Source: Rotaria socialis
Lineage: Eukaryota; Rotifera; Eurotatoria; Philodinida; Philodinidae
Direction: 5' to 3'
Assembly: GCA_905331475.1 (NCBI GenBank)
Contig: CAJNYU010001248.1
Location: 46,527 to 110,526 of the forward strand
Length of the DNA stretch: 64,000 nt
Shown: positions 1 through 11,722 of the stretch, in pieces
How positions within the stretch are numbered: position 1 is the first letter of the stretch
How the letters are laid out: each line of letters begins with the position of its first letter
Made by a program: the position numbers and the translations under genes
Notes under the pieces: model-generated
The model's database searches: none
Told to the model about the DNA's origin: nothing
Seen by the model: only the letters and a program-made list of their open reading frames with translations

Positions 1-2841
1 GTTAATTCTTTGAAGACTGCAATCCGAGATAATCAAATTAGTAGTATTTTGTTCTATAGTAAATTAGGCGAAAGTTTATTTTTAACTTAGTTCAAACAAA
101 AAGAACTAAGAAGAATATATATATATATATATATATATTTGCTTTCTTTTCTTTTCCTTTTAACGAACTCAACTGTATATTGTGAATACAAAAGTTAATC
201 GGAAAGTATTGTTGTTCTGATTGACGAGAAAAAAGGAGAAGAAGAAAAGTTTTGACCCAAATTAGCATTGCTTTGATTTCTACAACATTTCCTTTGCTAA
301 TTTTTCCGGTATTTAATCTTTTTTAGAAAATGCATAGAAGCGAAAAAGTAAATATGAATAATAATCATAATCGAAAACAGATTTTCAACTAAATTTTATG
401 CAAAAATTAGAGATAGGCTATATATATAAGTGAATTACAAATGAAATTGTCTTTTTGCATAATCAATGGATATATATGGAAATAGCAAAAAAAAAGAAAC
501 TGAATTTTCTCTTGAACTACGCTCTCTTATTCATCATCGGTTGTCGTTCATCGATTTCGTCAAGTGTAAGAGAGCGTACATCTTTTCTTGTCAAGCATGC
601 TTCTTTTCTCCATGATGTCAATTATTGATTTTAAATGTCTTCCTCTTCGAATTATTCCGGAACGGATCTGCTCTTCTTCCTTTTTTATATATTCATATGT
701 GTGTAATTCAGCAAGCGTTTGTCTTACGATAACAAACATAGAAGTATCCATGTCATTTGTCTATATGTCTATGCTGTTTTCGCTACAAAACTAAATAGAT
801 ATATATATATACACGATCCTAAATGGTTAGACTATTTTGTTAAGATTCTTGGTAGAAGAAGAAAAATACTTGTTATAATATCATGTCTATTGGGTAAATA
901 GTCCTGCAGCTATGTCGTTGTTTCAAATAGAGAGAGAGAGAGAGAGAGAGTTATTTCTGATCATGATCGTTCTTGGATAAGAGACGATGAAAACTCTAGA
1001 GGTAATGTTTGGTATTTTACATTGAGGAGCATGCAATTATTTAAGATAATCTGATAATAGTCTCGCTGGGTGTAGAACGATGAAGAAGAGAATAAGATGG
1101 TGATCATAATGATTTTTTTCCTTTTACTGTTTCCTGCATACACGAGTGCGCTTTTGCACTGTCTCAGGAGACAAATGAATAGTAAGCAAAGACGTGTTGT
1201 CGTCAGCATCTACCATCTTCACTAGGATGTTGAATGATTTGCTATGTTGATAATCACACCATTGCCATCGCCAACTTTCTCCAGAGTGAAAAAACAGATA
1301 CATAGATGTATGTATGCCTATGTAAGACCATTGTTTGTGCGCAATGTGTGTATCCGATCGAATAAGTCAGATTTGGTAAGAAGCTTTTCAAGGATTTTTC
1401 TTCTTTCTATTCTTTATATTGACTAAATAAAATAAAAAAATGTATCGATTAACTTTGTGAATAATTGTCATTCAGTTGTATGAGGAGAAGAAAGAAACAA
1501 AAGAAGAGAATTTCTTTTTCTTTTATATACCGTCCATTCAACCGAAAATAATCGTCATCGAAATGCGACACTTATTTTCTTCATTCACTTTGAGAATTTT
1601 CTTTCTTTTCCTTCTTTTTTTTTGTATTTTAATTCTTATTTAGAAATCTTCTTTTAGAATTTAATGCATTTACCTTGAAAAGTAGAATATGTAAAATATG
1701 TCCCTGTTAGCAAAGTTTAATCATTATCATGTGCTCTTATTATTATTATTTGATGTTGTCATGTAGATCTGCGAGAAACCGCTTCTTTCCTTTTTCATCT
1801 CTCATCCTATATTCATTTTATTGTTCAAACACAAATACTTTGTCGTTATGATTTGTCTGGTTTATCTTATATTGACAATCTCAAGTATTGCTAAAAAGAA
1901 AAGAAAGCACAAGATAATCAACATAAATGAGAACATAGATTTTTGTTGTTAATTTTTCTTTTATATTTATATGCGTGTTTGACAAGAAAGGAAATGTTTG
2001 TATTTGCTAATTAATAAATGAAATCTTTCTGTTTCTTGGACAACCACGCACATATTTATAGGAAACTTTCACAAGTAGGCATAGGTTGCACTTGTAAATA
2101 CATAAGCATAGAAAGGCCATCAATTTTAAATTCCTATTTGAAATGACAGAAGTAGCAGAAGAAGGAAAAAGAAGAGAATAATTAATGCGTACTACCGCTA
2201 TTACAACCTGATCATTCGACGTTCTCATTTTCTCTCTCTCTCTATGTTCTCACTCGTCAATCACTTTCTCTCGCTTGTGCAATCACACACACACACACAC
2301 ACAATCATAATAATATGTTCTCGCTACACAAGGCGCGCTTATGCGTTGTTCTTTGTTCTTTGTTCAAAATTTTCCTTCCCTCTTTCCCCTATGTTATTGC
2401 TGTCTTCTGATCAATTCAAAGAAAAGAGAGAAATAGCAGAAGAAAAGAAATCTGTGTGCAAATTACTCAAATCTTTTATGAATGAGCGCATAGAGGCGAA
2501 AAAGGGAAAAACTAGTTGTTTCTATACACTCTTCGTTTTCTCTTCTTTTTCCCTCTCTCTCTCTCTCTCTTTCTGTCTCCCTTCTTGTTCATGGCTCCTA
2601 TTTATTCCAACTTGTATTGGTTGTCTTGAGTTTTAGTTCTCAAAAAAAAAAAAAAAAAGAAAACAAACAATCAAATAGTATATTCACACAGGTAGAAATA
2701 TATTTGTCAATCGAAGCATCTCGTTCTTTTTCTTGTAAAACATCACGTTATGTCTCTCTCTCTCTCTTTTCTTTAATATGCTCATTTATTACTTGCTACT
2801 CTCATTTGTATTTTCGAGAAGTCTATTGTTATTCTGTTCAA
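1..2841. other. Intergenic, no gene recognised
   Basis: AT-rich sequence with stop codons in every frame and only chance open frames up to about 130 codons, made of low-complexity residues. It holds simple repeats: (AT)n near 118-138, (GA)n near 931-950, (CA)n near 2284-2302, (CT)n near 2557-2571 and poly-A near 2641-2658. The last few hundred bases are probably promoter and 5' UTR of the zinc-finger gene that starts at 2842. Confidence 0.6.
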
Positions 2842-5005
2842 ATGATGAACAGTAAGAAGGAAGCCGTTTTTGTTCCATTCTTCTTTCTTTCTTTTTTCAT
2901 GTCTCTATTACATGGATACAATAATTTTGTCTTTAGATCTGAAACCTTGCCAAACAAGTCGATTGTTGCTAGTGAATAACAATAATAATAATAATAATAA
3001 AGACATTGAACAGCAACATCAACATTTGACTCGATTTGAACTAGACGGTCTACAAACATTATGTTCTCTCTTGCGCAAATTAAAAGAGAAGTCTGTTCCG
3101 GAAGATCTTATTCAACCGCAGCAACTATTGGAAACCATGGAGGTAAATTAAAGCGAATTGAACGATATTTGAAATTATAGAAAATGATTCAACTATCAAA
3201 ATCTCTCATTGATATTGAAAATAATTTTATTTAAAAAATTTCATCAATGAAATACAGAAAAAGAAAAACGAAAGTATTGCCAATGTCTATATATCTTATC
3301 AAAAGACATTTACACAAAAAAAAAGCCATTTGACCTCTCATTCTTTTTGCTTTTCTTTTTTTGAAAAAACCTTGTATCATAACATAAATATACTCTTAAT
3401 CTTTAATCTAGCGTCTTCTTATTGATCATGCTTCTGATGATTCTCAATTATCAATAACTGGTCAATCGATAATTCATTACAACTATAATCACCAATATTC
3501 ATTCGATACAACTAACAATCAAGTAAGCTAAAAACAACAAAATGACACAGACACTTGTACATAAAGTCGGAGCTCTAAATAAACTATTACAAAAGTCATA
3601 TTGATTCAAATATTTTCCTTTTCTTTTTCCTTTTCTTGTTCGCGTCATTTGTGACATAATTTCTACTTGATATATTTAAGAACGAAACGGAGACTTTTCA
3701 AGGCATCAAACGCAAAAATTCTGACACGAACAATATGCAACAATCATCATATCACCACCTTCATTCATCTCACCAATACGATGCACTATCAATGCAACAA
3801 CCAACGACCAATGTTGTTACATTACATCCGTCAACAACTGTTCTATTGAGTGGACCATTAGCTAGTTCAAATTCATCAAATTATTATTCTCCCCCTCCAC
3901 CTCCACCACCACCACCTCATCAACAACAACAACAACAACAACATTATATTAACAATTATAATCAATACACTCCAACACGATCACCGACACAACAACATTA
4001 TCCAGCAGATAAGAATTCAACTGCAAAAGATCGCCATAAACGTGTCCGGTAAGTTTTATTTACAGAATTTTTTGGTTTTCGTTGAATTCTTTCTTATTTT
4101 CTTTTGTATTAGATGTAAACAATGTGAACCATGTTGTCGCGATGATTGTTCTGAATGTGTACATTGCAAAGATATGCCAAAATTTGGTGGTGTCGGAAAA
4201 ATGAAACAATGCTGTTTGACTAAACAATGTATCGCGCCAATCTTACCTTCAACAGCAACATGTCAAGTTTGTTTGAAAAAGAAAGGTTCAAGAAAATTAT
4301 CGCAATTGAAACCCGAAGAAATTCTTTATGAATGTGAACGTTGTATGGAAATTCATCATCTACCATGTTTTCATGTCTGTCTCAAGTTATTCAAAATAAA
4401 AATAAAAGAATTTTTATTTCTGTTTTAGAGTGCTCATTCGGATGCATCTGCAAGTGAAGGTGTCTTCAGTGATGACATACCTGAAACATGGTTGTGTCCA
4501 AAGTGTATTACAGCTAATACACCTGAACCTCCTCTATACAAATTACGGCCAATTGTTCGACGAACATTGGTTACAACCAATAAGGGAAAAAACGGACTCA
4601 TCGAATTACCATATTCTGATCCTTCGCAACAGCAACATCATATTTTACAACAACAACAACAACAACAACTGCAGCAACAGCAACAACAGCAACACCATTA
4701 TCATATGTATGGAGCCAATATGAATACGAATTTAAATTATACAGATCCGTATGAAATAATGGAAAGCGAAGCAAAAAAAGTAAGCGAACCTAATTAATAA
4801 TGATTTTAGAAGTGTTTTCTTTTTTCTTTCGAAATTTAAGCGTCGTCTTTACGCAAGTATGTACACAGCAAATGGGAATATTGATACACCTGGCATAACA
4901 ACCCATCCATCGTCAACAATGAATAACAATCTTGTTCCTCTTGATGATATTTCACAATCATTGAATGATTCGGATTTATATATACCACAAATGTTTGCTG
5001 TTTAA
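2842..5005 (+). CDS. CXXC + PHD zinc-finger protein, KDM2/FBXL19-like
   Basis: Seven exons by splice consensus and phase: 2842-2851, 2937-3142, 3412-3522, 3681-4048, 4113-4374, 4429-4779, 4841-5005; 490 residues. The middle is low complexity (Asn, Pro and Gln runs). Residues about 232-271 form a CXXC zinc finger with repeated CxxC pairs and the KFGG motif, which in this family binds unmethylated CpG. A PHD-type finger follows directly (about 282-348: CQVC, CERC, HLPC, CPKC), joined across the intron at 4375-4428. The order CXXC then PHD is that of KDM2A/B and FBXL19; CFP1 has the opposite order. No JmjC, F-box or LRR region is seen, so this is a free-standing chromatin-reader module, likely nuclear. 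A Gln-rich tail follows. The first exon has only 10 coding bases, so the start is less certain; a perfect gtaag donor and matching phase support it. Confidence 0.8.
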
Positions 5006-5931
5006 TATATATATTTTTTTCTTCTTCTCATTCTTTCTCACTCTCTCTTGCTTCTGATAGTTATCATCGATTCCTCTTTTTGAATTAGGCTACGAGCAGA
5101 TACCCCGGTGTATGTGCATGAGTATAAAAATTAAGAAAAAAAAAGAGAAAGACAAAGAGAGTCTGTGTATTTACTTTTCATTTTTATTTACTATTCATTC
5201 ATTTGTTTTGTTTTTCTTTTTCGTCAGTCATTTCTGTCTCGTCTCTTTTTTCTCACTCTTCTGTACTTATTACTGTTCAATTTTTTTTTCAAGATAAAGA
5301 CAGATGAAGAAACAGCATAAAAAAATTCAAGATGTCGAAATGCATATATAATTTGACATGCAATAGCATTATTCATTGACAAAAGATTTTAGCTCTTTTT
5401 TTATTTGTTTGATTGACCTTTCATTTAAAATGCATTATTTGAACATTTCCCTTTTTCTTTTTCTGAAGGAGAAAAAAGAAAAATTTAATCAATGAATGAT
5501 TAATTATCAAATCTAACCGTGTTGATTCAAAGAAATTTAACAGAAGATGAAAAATAACACTGATTGGCAACTTTGTTGCAGTAAAACTATATTTGTTTTT
5601 GAATATTTCATGCGACATTTATTGACACAGATATAATTGATTTTCTTTTTATATTCTGCTAAGGAGAAGAGGGAAGAAGGAAAGAAAAGAAAGAAAATCG
5701 TTTTTTCATCAATATCAGAAATACTTTTTAAAAACGTTAATGTGCACTCAATTGAGTCTCTTGCTCTTGACAATCGATGTTGTCTACATGTTATTTCCAT
5801 GGATTTCTAACAAAGCAAGTTTCTGAATTTAAACATTTATTTAATCAAATGCAAAATGCCAATCTAGGTTATATATTAAAAAAGATAGTTTTTTTTTGTT
5901 CAATAAATCTGTCTAGAATTCATCATGATGT
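5006..5931. other. Intergenic between convergent genes
   Basis: AT-rich and pyrimidine-rich sequence between the 3' ends of the zinc-finger gene and the YYPQQS gene. Open frames here are short, low in complexity and show no recognisable domain. Confidence 0.5.
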
Positions 5932-6404
5932 TCATTTGCGTTTTTCTTCCTTGCTTTTCCGACGCTTCAATGGTGAATCTAGTCTTCGAGTTTCAAAAAC
6001 GCGTTGTTGTTGTGGTGGCCAATACTGTTGATAACCAGAAACATTTTGACCTAGATACGATTGAGGCCAGAAAGGAGCTTGTTGCTGTTGCGGATAATAC
6101 GAAAGTTGCGGCTGCTGATAAAATGGATATTGTGCTACTTGTTGCGGATAGTAGCTTTGTTGAGGGTAGTAGCTTTGTTGAGGATAGTAGCTTTGTTGAG
6201 GATAGTAGCTTTGTTGGGGATAGAAATATTGTTGCGGATACGATGCACCATATCCTGAATATTGCTGTGGTAGAGCAGCATTTGCAAAAGCATTAAAATT
6301 GCCTGTGCAAGGTGCACATTGTTGGCACTTAAAAAAAAACGAAGTCCAAGTGGTAGTTTATTTTATAAAATGAAAAATGTCACCTGTTGTGGAATGGCTT
6401 GCAT
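5932..6404 (-). CDS. Small Gln/Tyr/Pro-rich repeat protein (YYPQQS repeats)
   Basis: Two exons on the minus strand: 6384-6404 (seven codons, MQAIPQQ) and 5932-6327, giving 138 residues. The intron at 6328-6383 has a GT donor and a ttaag acceptor. After a Cys cluster (CQQCAPC) and an Ala/Asn stretch come about five tandem copies of a six-residue unit (YYPQQS or close variants), then more QQ/YYP motifs and a basic tail (KRRKSKEEKRK). Pro, Gln and Tyr repeats of this type occur in self-associating or structural proteins, but no family was recognised and no function is assigned. There is no clear signal peptide from this ATG. The same frame is open upstream with a hydrophobic stretch but has no ATG there. 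A TATA box lies 66 bp upstream of the ATG. Confidence 0.65.
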
Positions 6405-6469
6405 TGCTGTGTATATGGTTGAATAAGATGCGAATGTTAAAAGGAGTGTTTTGTAATGAAAGTACTGTG

Positions 6470-6477
6470 TTTATATA
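6470..6477 (-). promoter_or_regulatory. TATA box of the YYPQQS gene
   Basis: Reading the minus strand, TATATAAA lies 66 bp upstream of the proposed ATG at 6404. This fits a TATA promoter with a short 5' leader and supports that start over any upstream one. Confidence 0.45.
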
Positions 6478-9100
6478 CTCGAATGTTTAATGATAGTTAT
6501 ATAAAAACTAAGGGTCGAAGGTCGTTTTCTTTTTCTTTTTGCTGCAGGCAGTTTCTTTATTGTCAAATAAATATATCATGATGTCAGATATTAAGAGTGA
6601 GAATAGTCTATACATATTTGGACTTGATACTTAATGAGACAAGGATCTCTCATAAAGTATTGATAACGCATTTTGATAAACGAATAATGACTATGAAGAG
6701 AAAAAGTTTATTTTGTGTCGATGAGCAATACAAATCATGGGCAGAGTTTAACAATGTTGTGTTTTATTATTGCAATATTCAAATCAGTCGTGCAGAACAG
6801 CGTAGCTGTTTCATTAGATAGTTTCATATATGATTCATTCAAGAAAATTATTTTAAGTTTGTAAATTAATCATCAAAAATTTAGATGTTAATATGCATAT
6901 TAAATGTTAAGATAACAAGCAATTTATCCATTAGAATATAACGATTTCGATGTGAATTTGAATCTAAAATATGTACTCATGCCGATATTGAAGAATATTA
7001 TAACGAGAAAAAAAATATTCATCAATATGTTATAGATTTTATTGAAAAGTATGAAATCGAAAGTTATTCCTTGAATAAGGACATTGACACTATGAACTAT
7101 AGCTGGCAGGTACGATTGAAAGAGCATACTTACTGCCTAGCGGCATCTCTAAAGAGAAGAAGTTTATTTGACGCATAGAAACTAGCCACAAGAATAGGTG
7201 CATATTTTTCTAGACCTTACGAGCTTGTTAGTAAGCTTGTAAGCAAAGATCCATCGATCTAGTCAATCACACGCCCTCGTTCCTATTACCATTGATTGAA
7301 TTTATAAGATGCGATAACTTGCACTGAAATCACTATTTCTTAATGAACGTGTCACAAAAACAACTTTCGGTATGCCGACGATAGTGCGAACAAACATATC
7401 ACTAGGGAATATTACTGTCATCAATGGCAATGCGGTCTGTATTATTCTATAGGACTGTAATAGTTCATGTCTGATTCACAGGTTAATTTTTACCAGCACG
7501 AAATTCACTTTGATTTTTCTAAACAAAGAAAAATTGTCGAATATGAACGTACTACGACAAGTTTTCAATCACAAATCGGTTGACATTGATGAGGCAAAGC
7601 GAATAAATTAGATACTCAATGCTGAAAACTAAAATTGGTATTAACAGTTTGATTTGCTTGAATCAGTTATGTTCATTTTTTGCATTCAAAATATTCCCTG
7701 TCGTACTATTTTTCCTTTGTGCATTTTCTACTAAATTCTATTTAATTCCTACCATTTGGGAATCATTGGAACCATTGAAATCCTATAGCAGATGATAGAA
7801 CGAACCAATGATAGGCAGATGCCTCCTACACAATAATCAATAGGTTTGCAAATCCAATATCTATCATTACAAGTATAGTGTTTACATTGAATAACGATGT
7901 TATGTTTAGCATTTGCATGGGTATGAATTTTTTCTATAAAGCGAAATTGAAGAATTCACGAAACAAAAAAAAGAAAGCAAATATTTTGATTTATGTAATA
8001 AAGGAAATGTACCGGTGAGTTATTGATAAAGCAAAAGAACAAAGTTGCAGAGCCTGCGTCTGCTACCTATAAAATATTATCAAAGAGGAAAAAGCTGAAA
8101 TCGCTTATATCAATAACACGAGTTCCCATCTCGGGATATACAATTAGTAGTCTGTAATCAGGCTCGAATACTAATTGCATGATAATGCGAGTCGTATGTT
8201 ATTCACAAATCGCACGTAATCACTTCACACTTCTATTCGATTTTGATACTTATAAATCAAAGAATTTTCTTTTTCTATTGTACTTTTGGTTTCATAGAAA
8301 GCCGGAAAAACAAAATTTACAAAAGAATTCAATCGCTTTTTATCGCCTATTGGTATAGCATTTACTGTAAAATGATCAGTATTGTTTTACTTCCGATTTA
8401 GTTTTTATAATGTCGCGCTGCTGATGTGTTACAATAGGATGCATGCGTTGTTTGAAATAAAATTTCCACACACCAAAGTATTTTATTGTGATAGAACATG
8501 CCGTTCTGTAAAGGGCATATTGTTACAGTAAAATAAATGCTGTCCTGCCAGAGTAGTCCTTTTGTCGGCGATTATGCTGGCACTTGACAATCTCAGAACG
8601 ATCTATAAATTTTGTTTTCGATTGATTGATAATATTTATTCCTGCAGATCAACGCTTGGCACATTATTCCGAAGTCATTTATTCTTTGAAGTGACAATTA
8701 AAAACTTTCTAGAGGCGCACAACAGATCTGTTTCAATACTGTTAGCACAGAAACAAAAGCCAGCTCTTGGTGAATCCGAAAAACCAAGCCATGATACAAA
8801 TGAATTGAAGCGAAGATATTCCGATGATTTTTTTTATCTCTCATATTGCTTTTTATGCTTCAGCCCAAATGTAGAAAGCGTAAATGGGAGAGAGAGAGAG
8901 GGAGGGCGAAAGAAGCCCAAATCTATTTGTTATAGAGAAAATAGAACGATTTCTAGAGAAATTTATATCAAAGTTATTTCTATTTTTAACGTCACTCGAT
9001 ATATTTTTTTTCAAAAAACAATTATTTTCTCTATTACTTAAATACGCAAGGTACAATTATTTGAATTTCAACAAAAACCGTGAATTCAATGTTTTGATAT
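6478..9100. other. Intergenic, no gene recognised
   Basis: AT-rich with stops in all frames. The longest open frame (8562-9041, +) has no recognisable domain and mixed composition, and is not called. A tttgatatcttctag splice acceptor just before 9116 suggests that the last few hundred bases hold a 5' UTR exon and intron of the peptide-precursor gene. Confidence 0.5.
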
Positions 9101-9115
9101 CTTCTAGGAATTATT

Positions 9116-9412
9116 ATGCGTGCAACATTGATCAATAGTCTGTTATGTTGTTTTTTCATCGTTCTTCTCGGTATAATATGTTTGTCGAGTGCATCAATTG
9201 ATAATGATGAATATTCTCTTGATACGGACTGGATGGACTACAGCAGTTTTCATCCAGTACATGCACTCGAGGACCGTGCAATTCACTCACGATTTTGGAA
9301 ACGTCCTCGACATCGTCACTTCTGGAAGCGATCACTGGTTGAACCATCAATGCAAAATGATAATACGGTTAAATCTGTTTCTAAACAGCTTCAACAACAG
9401 AATAAACATTGA
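9116..9412 (+). CDS. Candidate neuropeptide precursor with FW-KR cleavage motifs
   Basis: 98 residues. A strong signal peptide (about residues 1-26, a Leu/Ile/Cys-rich core ending LSSA) is followed by an acidic spacer and two short segments ending in Phe-Trp before dibasic sites: AIHSRFW-KR and PRHRHFW-KR. A short Gln/Asn-rich tail follows. Signal peptide, acidic spacer and repeated C-terminal motif before KR are the hallmarks of a peptide-hormone precursor. No Gly precedes KR, so the products would end in a free Trp. The ATG follows a consensus splice acceptor (ttctag, eight bases upstream) and AATAAA occurs just after the stop near 9428. I do not recognise the peptide family. The alternative is a small secreted protein with chance dibasic sites. 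Confidence 0.55.
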   Translation: MRATLINSLLCCFFIVLLGIICLSSASIDNDEYSLDTDWMDYSSFHPVHALEDRAIHSRFWKRPRHRHFWKRSLVEPSMQNDNTVKSVSKQLQQQNKH

Positions 9413-9814
9413 ACTATAGAAGAAAAAATAAATAGAACAGTACAAATTTTTTGTCCTTTTTCCACTTTATTCAATAGGCTCACTGATGCAATACTTTATC
9501 ATCTAAGACATTAATCCATTCATTTGGAGTATAATTGAATAAAAAATAAAAGTAGAAAGCACAAAAAAGAAATATGAATCCTTGTCATTAGCTATCGATA
9601 ATGCAATCGAATCCACAGGGAGACAGTCATTGTGTTTCTAATGAAGCCATTAACTATCAATTGTTAAGAAAGACAATCATAGGAATATTCAATATAGGTA
9701 ATAATTCATTTAAATCATTCTTTTATCTCTTTTTTTCATCAACATTTATTCATACATATACTCAAGAAAAATTTACAACAATAGAAAAAGAGATTCAAGA
9801 TTGTTCTGTTTGTA

Positions 9815-10144
9815 TCAAATAACATGTATTGATATAATCGATCTTTCGTGTGGATTATTAATATACTGAATTGGTTGATAATTGGAGTATTTGTTTAATA
9901 CTTGGCGTGCGTAATTTTTTGATGTTGCACATCGAACATTGGGATAGCGTAAATGACTATTCATTTGAGGTACCATTGAATTTCTTGTGCTTACATTAGC
10001 ACTTCGATATATTTTAGCGACACATTGAATACATAACAATAATATAAATAAAACAACTATGACCAAGCCAATAATAATAAGCCATTGATGTAAAGATTGT
10101 TCTGAACTTGGCGATTGAAAATTATCTGAAGGTAGTCGGCTCAT
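9815..10144 (-). CDS. Small single-pass membrane protein, unknown family
   Basis: 109 residues from the ATG at 10144 (MSRLPSDN). About 20 polar residues precede one very hydrophobic segment (about 21-43, Ile/Leu/Val-rich). A Cys and basic residues follow (CVAKIYR), then a roughly 65-residue polar, Tyr/Asn/Arg-rich tail. There is no cleavable signal, so an N-out, C-in single-pass arrangement is likely by the positive-inside rule. The frame remains open upstream, but that stretch is Phe/Asn-rich and looks like an intron or leader. No family was recognised. It is convergent with the FW-peptide gene, about 400 bp away. Confidence 0.55.
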   Translation of the reverse strand: MSRLPSDNFQSPSSEQSLHQWLIIIGLVIVVLFILLLCIQCVAKIYRSANVSTRNSMVPQMNSHLRYPNVRCATSKNYARQVLNKYSNYQPIQYINNPHERSIISIHVI

Positions 10145-11714
10145 AGCTTTTAGCTGGCTTTTTATGTAATAAGAAAGGAAACTGAAATGATTTTGAAAAA
10201 AAAAACATGACATGTACAAATTTATGTTGGATTTTTCTAACGTTATGTAAATCATGTTACATTCCATGTTCTTCTATTGATACATTCACTTCGATCTCTA
10301 GACATGGATTTCTTTCCTATAGAAAACAAAATTCGAAAGTCAAGTTGCCTATTGTAATAATCATTTTCTATAATCACAGGCCGTTTTTACAGTGGAAACT
10401 TTTGTTGATATTAAAAATACCCACTCTGTTTTTGATTATCATACGTCAGTATTGATTATTTTAGAGTTTAAAAGCGAAATTTTTTCACGAACAAATTGTA
10501 TTTTTGCAATGACTTTCAATTGATGTTTGCTTTTCTGTTTGAAAAATAGTACGAAAAATTCAATACGAGTTATTTCATAGGACGAAGAAAAAAATAAAAT
10601 AAAAAATTCGTCGATGAAAAAGTCAATTTTGACTCTGACATGCGAAGTATAGGAATAAGATTTTCTAATATATGACTAAATTTCCTGTTGTTCAAATGCA
10701 TTTATGAGATGACTTGAATAGAACTGATGATTAATAATGATATATCAAATGTCAACTTTTGTTAGATTTATGCTTGAATTGAGGTTCTGTTTTCCAGTCT
10801 TTATAACAGATCATTGCTGAATATAATTTGACAGCGTGCTGAAGAAAAGATGTCGTCCGATGACATATCATGTTAAACTTTTGATTTTTTTGCAGCCATT
10901 TTCTTTAGTACACTTATCATGATTATAAGTTAAATAAATAGAAGCAAATACAAGACTTGTTTTTTATCAATAGTTAAATTCATTTTTTTAGATCTTTTGT
11001 ATAGGAAGAAAACAGCATTACATTTTGAAACTGTAATAACAGGAAGTTAGGATGTACGCGAAATAAACGTACTAACAAGTATTATTTTCAGTTCGATTTA
11101 GTTAATTGAGAGTATCACAGGTTTTTATTTAAAAATGTCAAATCCACAAAATTTAAATTCGTTTCATGAGACGTTGAACAGTCAATGCTGAGTGAACGGT
11201 TTCGAAAATTGGAGCCGACTTATCAATTCAGATGTGATATTTATTCGGAGTCAAGCGGACATAAAACAAGGCGTCGAATGTATGTCAAAGAGATTTTCAA
11301 TCGGTATTCAGATTTAATCATTAGAGTCAATGTTACACATTCAATCATATATTGAGTGAAAATATTTCGTTGGCCAATCAAAAAATCACGGAATCAAATA
11401 GATCTATCTTTTGGAAACAATAGTTTTAGCTCAATTCACGTTCTCAATGGCATAAAAAAGTACAGTGAATAATTTCATACAACTTCCTGAAAAAGTTTCA
11501 AGCTCCATAACATTTTATTATTATGATTAAGAAGTCGTTTCAAAAAGCTCTGCGTGCAAGGACGCAATAGGAAATTTATTGCCGTATAATCTTTGTAGGG
11601 CTTCAGATTGTATCAATACAAACAGATCGTTCAAGTTCTCAATAGATTTTAGGAAGAGATATTGCTTTGTTCTAATGAAATACAGGTTAAATAATATTTC
11701 CCTATATAATCTAA
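10145..11714. other. Intergenic, no gene recognised
   Basis: AT-rich, stop-dense sequence between the small membrane-protein gene and the hAT-like element. Nothing recognisable as a gene, RNA or repeat was seen. Confidence 0.5.
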
Positions 11715-11722
11715 GTTGGTTG

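Noticed and set aside
2244-2979. Two overlapping Ser/Phe-rich open frames
   Set aside because: Built from CT-rich simple repeats; the downstream part is better explained by the first exons of the zinc-finger gene.
8562-9041. 159-codon open frame
   Set aside because: Mixed composition, no domain, includes a GA-rich simple repeat, and ends just before the splice acceptor of the next gene; probably leader or intron.
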